Source: Flavobacteriales bacterium (GTDB lineage Bacteria; Bacteroidota; Bacteroidia; Flavobacteriales; UBA7430). Taken from it: a stretch of 5,025 nucleotides of DNA. Made by a program: the position numbers and the translations under genes. Below are positions 1-5,025 of this stretch, piece after piece. Each line of letters begins with the position of its first letter. Within the stretch, counting starts at the first letter, position 1. The notes beneath the pieces were generated by a model. The model made no database searches and was not told where the DNA came from. It saw only the letters and a list, made by a program, of their open reading frames with translations. The stretch is from contig JANXFM010000190.1 of the NCBI GenBank assembly GCA_024959975.1, forward strand, positions 1 to 5,025. Direction: 5' to 3'.

Positions 1-1038
1 AGCTTCCTCTAAATAAGGTTTTGCAATTTTGTAAAGATTATTTCTTTGCTTTTTTAAAGCGTTATATTTCTTTTGATCTGCCTGACTTAGTCCAAGATCA
101 TTCATCTTATCTACTAACGGTGCAGTTTGATCTAAATATAAACTACCCAGGTTATTGTATGCGTCAAAATAATCAGCATCTAAAGAAAGAGCTGCCAAAT
201 AAGCATCTTTAGCTTTAACATATCTTTTTAGTGAACCTAATGATGATCCTTTGGCAAAATGTAACACCTTGTTATCAGGTGCTGCTGCAATAGCATTTTC
301 AAGACTAATTAATAATTCTTCATTATTATTTTCGGCTAAATAATAATTTACCTCTTCAAAGATCAACCCGGTATGGTCTGGTGCTAACTCTCTACCCTTT
401 TTGATGGCTTCAAATCGGGCTTCTGTATTTTCTACTTTTGCTAATTCCTGAACAAGATTCAAATGGTAATCACCATTTGCAGGATCTAATTCTATTAATC
501 GTGAATTCAATTCAATTACCTTTTCAGAATCTTTAGCCTGTACAGCCATCAAAGACGCATTGTACAAGTTTGAAGTGTCGACCTTACCAATGGCATCATA
601 GGCATTAACTTCAACTACTTTTTCAAACAATGTTAATGCAGATGCAAAATCTTTTGCATCGTATTTATCGTAAGCTGCATTATTGTACGCAATAGCACAA
701 CGAATTAGCTCATTAACAGACTTTTTAGCATAAGTACTTCCATCGGTTTCAGTATCGGTTTTAAAAGCACCGGTTGCTGTATTTAAAAGATTCGAATCCT
801 TACTTACATCATACAAAGAATAGTATACCAAGCCTTTGTGATGCCAGAATTTACCGAGGTCCTTAACTTTTAAAGTGCCTCCTTCATTTAATTTAGCTTC
901 TGCTTTATCGATGTAGGACTTGGCAGTTTCCAAGTCCTGTTTTCTGTACGATAAGATCCCACTTGTAAGTTCTGCTTTCTGGGCAAATACTTCTCCAGCA
1001 AGCAAAACTATGGTTGCAACAATAATTTTATTTTTCAT
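1..1038 (-). CDS. Exported tetratricopeptide-repeat protein (N-terminal 346 residues; C-terminus beyond the window)
   Basis: This frame is open from the ATG at 1038-1036 to the left edge, giving 346 residues without a stop. Residues 1-19 form a signal peptide: Lys2 and Lys4, a hydrophobic core (IIVATIVLLAG), then VFA with probable cleavage before Gln20. Cleavage before Gln is common in Bacteroidota. The mature part is helical with TPR-like units at roughly 27-46, 114-146, 155-186, 189-221, 223-255, 257-289 and 291 onward. Several units end in the usual Asp-Pro or Pro-Asp turn (ELDP at 183-186, LAPD at 220-223, AAPD at 253-256). There is no lipobox cysteine, no internal membrane segment and no enzyme motif, so a periplasmic or secreted protein-binding scaffold is inferred; the partner is unknown. 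The ATG lies 21 bases after the gyrA stop on the same strand, with no promoter or terminator between, so co-transcription with gyrA is likely. The spacer is A-rich and lacks a Shine-Dalgarno sequence. The TPR and signal-peptide calls are firm; the function is not known. Confidence 0.88.
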   Translation of the reverse strand, partial: MKNKIIVATIVLLAGEVFAQKAELTSGILSYRKQDLETAKSYIDKAEAKLNEGGTLKVKDLGKFWHHKGLVYYSLYDVSKDSNLLNTATGAFKTDTETDGSTYAKKSVNELIRCAIAYNNAAYDKYDAKDFASALTLFEKVVEVNAYDAIGKVDTSNLYNASLMAVQAKDSEKVIELNSRLIELDPANGDYHLNLVQELAKVENTEARFEAIKKGRELAPDHTGLIFEEVNYYLAENNNEELLISLENAIAAAPDNKVLHFAKGSSLGSLKRYVKAKDAYLAALSLDADYFDAYNNLGSLYLDQTAPLVDKMNDLGLSQADQKKYNALKKQRNNLYKIAKPYLEEA

Positions 1039-1059
1039 TTCTATGTTTATTACTTTATA

Positions 1060-3570
1060 TCATGTATCAGTGGTATTATTCTCCGCAGAGGAATCCGTAT
1101 TTACTTCCATATTTTCCGGAAGCTCTTCTTCCTCTTCGTCTTTATTTACTTTAGTTACTGCAGCAATATGATCGTTACTCTTAAGGGTAATTAAGCGAAC
1201 ACCTTGTGTTGCTCTACCCATGACGCGCATATTCTCAACACCTAAACGAATAGTTACTCCCGATCTTTTGATAATCATCAAGTCATTTTCGTCGGTAACA
1301 TTTTTAATTGCAATCAGATTACCTGTTTTTTCTGTAACACTAATGGTTTTAACACCTTTACCACCACGATTCGTAATACGGTAGTCTTCGATATGAGAAC
1401 GTTTACCATACCCATTTTCTGATACAACGAGCACATTTGATTGTTCATCATTAACACAAATCATACCTATTACCTCATCTTGCTCTTCAATACGGATACC
1501 TCTTACCCCTGTAGCATTTCTACCCATAGCTCTTGTAGCATCTTCATGGAAGCGAATTGCTTTACCTGATTTCGCAGCAAGCATGATGAATGAATCACCT
1601 GTAGTTAATTTTGCTTCAAGTAGTTGATCATCCTCGCGAATACCGATGGCGTTAATACCATTTATTCTTGGTCTGGAGTAAGCTTCAAGCGTTGTCTTTT
1701 TAATAACCCCACGCTTGGTACACATAATAATAAAGTGATTATTAATATATTCTTCGTCCTTAAGGTTATCAACATTAAGGTAAGCCATTACTTTATCGTC
1801 CGGCTCTATATTAATCAGATTCTGGATTGCTCTACCCTTAGAAGTTTTAGATCCTTCAGGAATTTCGTAAACTTTCAGCCAGAAACATTTACCTTTTTCG
1901 GTAAAGAACAACATGTAATTGTGGTTGGTTGCCATAAAAATGTGCTCCACAAAATCTTTATCTCTGGTCGTAGCTCCACGAGACCCTACTCCTCCTCTAC
2001 TTTGAGTTTTATATTCTGATAATAAAGTACGCTTTATGTATCCCAGGTGAGAAATTGTAATGACAACTTCAGCATTAGGGATCATATCTTCGATGCTTAA
2101 ATCTCCACCGGCATATTCAATATCAGTACGTCTTTCGTCGCCGTATTTATCACGAATTTCAATTAACTCATCTTTAATAATACTCATACGCAATGACTCA
2201 TCACCAAGAATATTTTCTAAATGAGCGATTAACTTCATTAATTCGGCATGCTCAGCTTTAATTTTATCCTGCTCAAGTCCGGTTAACTTTTGAAGCCTTA
2301 AATCAAGTATCGCTTTCGCCTGAATTTCTGTTAAGCCATAACGAGACATCAAACCTTCTCTTGCCTCTTCAGGGGTTTTAGAAGCTTTAATTAATGCAAT
2401 AACATCATCTAAGTTGTTTAGTGCGATTAATAAACCTTCCAGGATATGTGCTCTCTTTTGAGCTTGTTTTAATTCGTATTTCGTTCTACGTACAACAACT
2501 TCGTGTCTGTGTTCAACAAAATATTTAATCATTTCTCTTAGCGTAAGCAACATGGGTCTGCCTTTTACCAGGGCAATGTTATTTACTGAAAATGAGTTTT
2601 GAAGCGCAGTGTACTTGTATAATTTGTTTAATACGATATTCGGAATGGCATCGCGTTTAAGTATGTAAACGATACGCATACCATTACGGTCAGATTCATC
2701 GCGAATATCCGAAATACCTTCAATCTTCTTATCGTTAACAAGGTCAGCCGTTTTCTTGATCATATCGGCCTTATTCACCATATAAGGAATCTCTGTAACG
2801 ATAATACAATCGCGACCATCAATTTCCTCGAAAGAAGTTTTAGCTCTTAATACGACCCTACCTTTACCCGTTTCGAAAGCATTTCTTACACCATCGTAAC
2901 CGTAAATGGTACCACCTGTTGGGAAATCAGGAGCTTTAACATAATTCATCAGGCCTTCTGTATCGATATCATTGTCGTCGATATATGCCGTGGTAGCGTT
3001 AATAACTTCCGTTAAATTGTGAGGAGGCATATTTGTTGCCATACCTACTGCAATACCAGAAGCCCCATTAATTAGTAAGTTAGGAACTCTTGTTGGAAGA
3101 ACGGTAGGTTCTTGAAGAGAGTCGTCAAAATTTAGACGGAAATCAACGGTTTCTTTGTCGATGTCTTTCAACATCTCTTCAGAAATCTTCTTTAGTCTGG
3201 CTTCCGTGTAACGCATTGCCGCAGGACTATCACCATCAATCGAACCAAAGTTACCCTGCCCGTCAACAAGCATATAACGCAAAGACCAATCCTGAGCCAT
3301 ACGTACCATAGAGTCATAAACTGAAGAATCTCCATGTGGGTGGTACTTACCCAGTACTTCCCCGACAATTCTTGCAGACTTCTTATGAGCACCGGTCGAT
3401 CGAATTCCCAATTCATGCATTCCGAAGAGTACTCTGCGGTGAACGGGTTTAAATCCATCTCTTACATCCGGTAAGGCACGAGAAACAATAACCGACATCG
3501 AATAATCGATGTAGGCAGATTTCATTTCTTCCTCAATATTTATTGGTATAATTTTTTCTCCTTCAGCCAT
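1060..3570 (-). CDS. gyrA: DNA gyrase subunit A (complete, 836 residues)
   Basis: GyrA is the DNA-breaking and rejoining subunit of the cytoplasmic A2B2 type II topoisomerase that introduces negative supercoils using ATP hydrolysed by GyrB. The N-terminal half is the winged-helix/tower/coiled-coil cleavage domain. It contains SRALPDVRDGFKPVHRR at 30-46, HPHGDSSVYD at 77-86 and AAMRYTE at 117-123, where Tyr121 is the catalytic tyrosine (Tyr122 in E. coli). Residues 500-800 form the DNA-wrapping beta-pinwheel. Six blade signatures can be seen, centred near 508, 558, 619, 667, 718 and 769. The GyrA box at 523-529 reads QSRGGVG, a variant of QRRGGKG. This box and the six blades favour GyrA over ParC. 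The tail at 811-836 is acidic with no basic residue. Ser82 and Asp86 are the unmutated quinolone-contact residues. The start is certain because the codon immediately before the ATG is an in-frame TAG; no Shine-Dalgarno sequence is visible. The length lies between those of the B. subtilis and E. coli proteins. It is the first gene of the leftward unit and diverges from clpC. Confidence 0.98.
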   Translation of the reverse strand: MAEGEKIIPINIEEEMKSAYIDYSMSVIVSRALPDVRDGFKPVHRRVLFGMHELGIRSTGAHKKSARIVGEVLGKYHPHGDSSVYDSMVRMAQDWSLRYMLVDGQGNFGSIDGDSPAAMRYTEARLKKISEEMLKDIDKETVDFRLNFDDSLQEPTVLPTRVPNLLINGASGIAVGMATNMPPHNLTEVINATTAYIDDNDIDTEGLMNYVKAPDFPTGGTIYGYDGVRNAFETGKGRVVLRAKTSFEEIDGRDCIIVTEIPYMVNKADMIKKTADLVNDKKIEGISDIRDESDRNGMRIVYILKRDAIPNIVLNKLYKYTALQNSFSVNNIALVKGRPMLLTLREMIKYFVEHRHEVVVRRTKYELKQAQKRAHILEGLLIALNNLDDVIALIKASKTPEEAREGLMSRYGLTEIQAKAILDLRLQKLTGLEQDKIKAEHAELMKLIAHLENILGDESLRMSIIKDELIEIRDKYGDERRTDIEYAGGDLSIEDMIPNAEVVITISHLGYIKRTLLSEYKTQSRGGVGSRGATTRDKDFVEHIFMATNHNYMLFFTEKGKCFWLKVYEIPEGSKTSKGRAIQNLINIEPDDKVMAYLNVDNLKDEEYINNHFIIMCTKRGVIKKTTLEAYSRPRINGINAIGIREDDQLLEAKLTTGDSFIMLAAKSGKAIRFHEDATRAMGRNATGVRGIRIEEQDEVIGMICVNDEQSNVLVVSENGYGKRSHIEDYRITNRGGKGVKTISVTEKTGNLIAIKNVTDENDLMIIKRSGVTIRLGVENMRVMGRATQGVRLITLKSNDHIAAVTKVNKDEEEEELPENMEVNTDSSAENNTTDT

Positions 3571-3619
3571 CTAAAAAGCTTTTAAATGTTTGTATTTTTT
3601 CCTATCTTGTAAAGACACA

Positions 3620-3651
3620 CGAATATAGGGTAAAATCCCCTCATGTGTTAA
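3620..3651 (-). promoter_or_regulatory. Candidate gyrA promoter
   Basis: Read on the minus strand, TATATTCG (3627-3620) is one base away from the Bacteroidota -7 consensus TAnnTTTG. TTAACA (3651-3646) lies 18 bases further upstream and could serve as the -33/-35 element. Transcription would begin near 3613, leaving a leader of about 40 bases. The spacer holds a short GGG-ATTTTA-CCC inverted repeat that may or may not matter. This is assigned by motif and position only. Confidence 0.4.
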
Positions 3652-3697
3652 GGTATTTAAAGGAAATAATTAACAATTTACACCTTCATAATGTTAA
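3646..3697. repeat. Three TGTTAA/TTAACA hexamers in alternating orientation
   Basis: TGTTAA occurs at 3646-3651, its inverse TTAACA at 3670-3675, and TGTTAA again at 3692-3697, with start-to-start spacings of 24 and 22 bases. A related short palindrome, TAAC-T-GTTA, spans 3776-3784 and overlaps the first base of the clpC start codon. The first hexamer coincides with the proposed gyrA upstream promoter element. Similar spacing on the helix could suit an operator, but the region is very AT-rich and chance is a serious alternative. Confidence 0.25.
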
Positions 3698-3738
3698 AAA
3701 AAGATACTTAGATATTCCTTTTTTAGTAAAAAGCTACC

Positions 3739-3746
3739 TACCTTTG
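3739..3746 (+). promoter_or_regulatory. Candidate clpC promoter, -7 box TACCTTTG
   Basis: TACCTTTG matches the Bacteroidota sigma-70-type (SigABfr) -7 consensus TAnnTTTG exactly. It lies 37 bases before the clpC ATG, so the transcript would start near 3752 with a leader of about 30 bases. No TTTG or TTG is present at the expected -33 position; only a T-rich stretch (3713-3725) lies there. The site is in the short intergenic region and points at clpC, which supports the call. Confidence 0.5.
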
Positions 3747-3783
3747 AAATGAGACAAATTATTGATTTAAAAATTTAACTGTT

Positions 3784-5025
3784 ATGGATGAAAATTTCTC
3801 GCCACGAGTTAAGGATGTAATACAATTTAGTAAAGAGGAAGCCCTTCGATTAGGCCATAAACATATTGGCACAGAGCATTTATTGCTGGGTATGATTCGG
3901 GAAGGAGAAGGAATGGCTATTGACATACTTCTTTCTTTAGGGGTCGATGTAAAATTATTGAGAAAACGAATTGAAGATGTGTCAATTTCGGAAGCAATTG
4001 CTAAACCAACCAAAACCCCTAACCTGCCTTTAACCAAGCAAGCTGAAAAAGCTTTAAAAACAACTTTTCTAGAGGCTAAACTTTACAGTAGTGATTTAAT
4101 AGGAACACCTCATTTGTTGTTATGTATTCTAAGAAATGAATCGGACCCGATGTTTCAACTACTCGAGCAACTAGGTGTTACATACGAGATTATAAAAGAG
4201 CAGTTTGAAGAGCGAGTTGGCAATGAATCTTATGATGAGGCTAAATCCGAAATGCCTTTTGCTAATGATGATGATGACGATGAGTTTGAAAGTACCGGTT
4301 CAGAATCTGAAGATTACAGATCCCGTAAAAAAGTTAAGGGTAATGTAAAATCTAAGACACCTGTTCTTAATAATTTTGGTAGAGATTTAACCTTACTTGC
4401 AGAAGAAGATAAGCTTGACCCTGTAATAGGTAGAGAAAAGGAAATAGAACGTGTATCTCAGGTGCTTTCTCGTAGAAAAAAGAACAACCCATTACTCATT
4501 GGTGAGCCGGGTGTTGGTAAATCAGCAATTGCAGAAGGCTTAGCTTTAAGAATCGTAAAAAAGAAGGTTTCACGCGTTTTATTTGACAAGCGAATCATTA
4601 CCCTTGATCTAGCTTCATTAGTAGCAGGTACAAAATATAGAGGGCAATTTGAGGAGCGAATGAAAGCTGTCTTAAACGAATTAGAAAACAATCCTAACAT
4701 CCTTCTCTTCATTGATGAAATTCACACCATCGTTGGTGCCGGTGGCGCAGCTGGAAGTTTGGATGCCTCCAACATGTTTAAGCCTGCTCTGGCAAGAGGA
4801 GAGGTGCAATGTATTGGTGCGACTACACTGGATGAATATCGTCAACATATCGAAAAAGATGGTGCTTTGGAGCGTAGATTTCAAAAGGTTTTAGTTGAAC
4901 CTACAACGAATGAAGAGACATTGCAGATCCTTAAAAACATTAAGGATAGGTATGAGATTCATCACAATGTTACATACACGGATGAAGCATTAGAAGCTTG
5001 TGTTAAATTAACAAGTAGATATATT
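3784..5025 (+). CDS. clpC: ATP-dependent Clp protease ATP-binding subunit ClpC (N-terminal 414 residues; C-terminus beyond the window)
   Basis: ClpC is a cytoplasmic Hsp100 AAA+ hexamer that unfolds damaged or regulatory proteins and feeds them to ClpP. Residues 1-145 are the double Clp N-domain: repeat one includes LGHKHIGTEHLLLGMIREGEG (start 23, end 43) and repeat two includes IGTPHLLLCILR at 106-117. Residues 146-195 are a linker, first acidic (five Asp at 162-166), then basic. The D1 ATPase follows: Walker A GEPGVGKS at 240-247, pore loop KYRG at 284-287 with Tyr285, Walker B LLFIDE at 307-312, sensor-1 region GATT at 345-348, and arginine finger in LERRF at 362-366. The N-terminus resembles ClpC rather than ClpB or ClpA. 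The M-domain, D2 and ClpP-binding loop lie past the edge, so ClpP partnership is inferred from the family. The ATG at 3784 is the first after an in-frame TGA at 3763-3765; no Shine-Dalgarno sequence is present. It diverges from gyrA across 213 bp. Confidence 0.95.
   Translation, partial: MDENFSPRVKDVIQFSKEEALRLGHKHIGTEHLLLGMIREGEGMAIDILLSLGVDVKLLRKRIEDVSISEAIAKPTKTPNLPLTKQAEKALKTTFLEAKLYSSDLIGTPHLLLCILRNESDPMFQLLEQLGVTYEIIKEQFEERVGNESYDEAKSEMPFANDDDDDEFESTGSESEDYRSRKKVKGNVKSKTPVLNNFGRDLTLLAEEDKLDPVIGREKEIERVSQVLSRRKKNNPLLIGEPGVGKSAIAEGLALRIVKKKVSRVLFDKRIITLDLASLVAGTKYRGQFEERMKAVLNELENNPNILLFIDEIHTIVGAGGAAGSLDASNMFKPALARGEVQCIGATTLDEYRQHIEKDGALERRFQKVLVEPTTNEETLQILKNIKDRYEIHHNVTYTDEALEACVKLTSRYI

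Noticed and set aside
1039..1059. Possible terminator or separate promoter between gyrA and the TPR gene
   Set aside because: The 21-base gap has no inverted repeat and is too short for a full promoter; a promoter inside the gyrA end cannot be excluded but none was evident.
920..1171. Open frame on the plus strand with a Ser-rich end
   Set aside because: It lies antisense across the TPR gene start and the gyrA end; its Ser run is the antisense reading of the GyrA acidic tail codons. It resembles no known protein.
1624..2019. 131-codon open frame on the plus strand
   Set aside because: It is wholly antisense to the conserved GyrA C-terminal domain, whose reading frame is certain, and shows no domain or start signal of its own.
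3192..3458. 88-codon open frame on the minus strand inside gyrA
   Set aside because: It is an out-of-frame reading of the strongly conserved GyrA catalytic region.
3574..3583. Perfect 10-bp palindrome AAAAGCTTTT just before the gyrA start
   Set aside because: It is too short and too AT-rich to form a stable hairpin, and such sequences are common by chance here.
3749..3778. Nine-codon upstream open frame ending five bases before the clpC ATG
   Set aside because: If the TACCTTTG box is used, transcription would start at about 3752, at or after this ATG, so it would not be translated. A mapped 5' end upstream of 3749 would reopen the question.
3759..4037. 92-codon open frame on the minus strand
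   Set aside because: It is antisense to the conserved ClpC N-domain; nothing supports its expression.
4458..4894. Overlapping short open frames on both strands within clpC
   Set aside because: These are shadows of the D1 ATPase coding sequence with no independent support.

Overview
The window comes from a bacterium that is most likely a member of the Bacteroidota (Cytophagales, Sphingobacteria or Flavobacteria type). Four things point that way. The DNA is AT-rich. No start codon has a Shine-Dalgarno sequence in front of it. A TAnnTTTG-type -7 box lies upstream of clpC. The exported protein has a signal peptide ending in Ala-Gln, which is typical of the phylum. No genus can be named from the sequence alone.

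The layout is simple and dense. A leftward transcription unit covers 3570 to 1. It holds a complete gyrA (836 codons, DNA gyrase subunit A) followed after 21 bases by the first 346 codons of a secreted or periplasmic tetratricopeptide-repeat (TPR) protein, which runs off the left edge. A 213-bp AT-rich intergenic region (3571-3783) carries divergent promoters. From 3784 rightward runs the first 414 codons of clpC, the Hsp100/AAA+ unfoldase of the Clp protease, which runs off the right edge.

All three genes look intact where visible: no frameshift, no mobile element, no RNA gene and no CRISPR array. GyrA has its catalytic tyrosine, the unmutated quinolone-contact residues and a six-blade C-terminal pinwheel. 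ClpC has both N-domain repeats and a complete set of D1 ATPase motifs. GyrA and ClpC are core functions (DNA supercoiling and protein quality control). The TPR protein is the only gene here whose job is unknown.

I found no new biological system. The points worth a second look are modest: the variant GyrA box with a better-matching second copy in a later blade, the acidic GyrA tail, a proline in ClpC at a position where Bacillus ClpC has a phospho-arginine-binding glutamate, the exported TPR protein tied to gyrA, and repeated TGTTAA elements between the divergent promoters.
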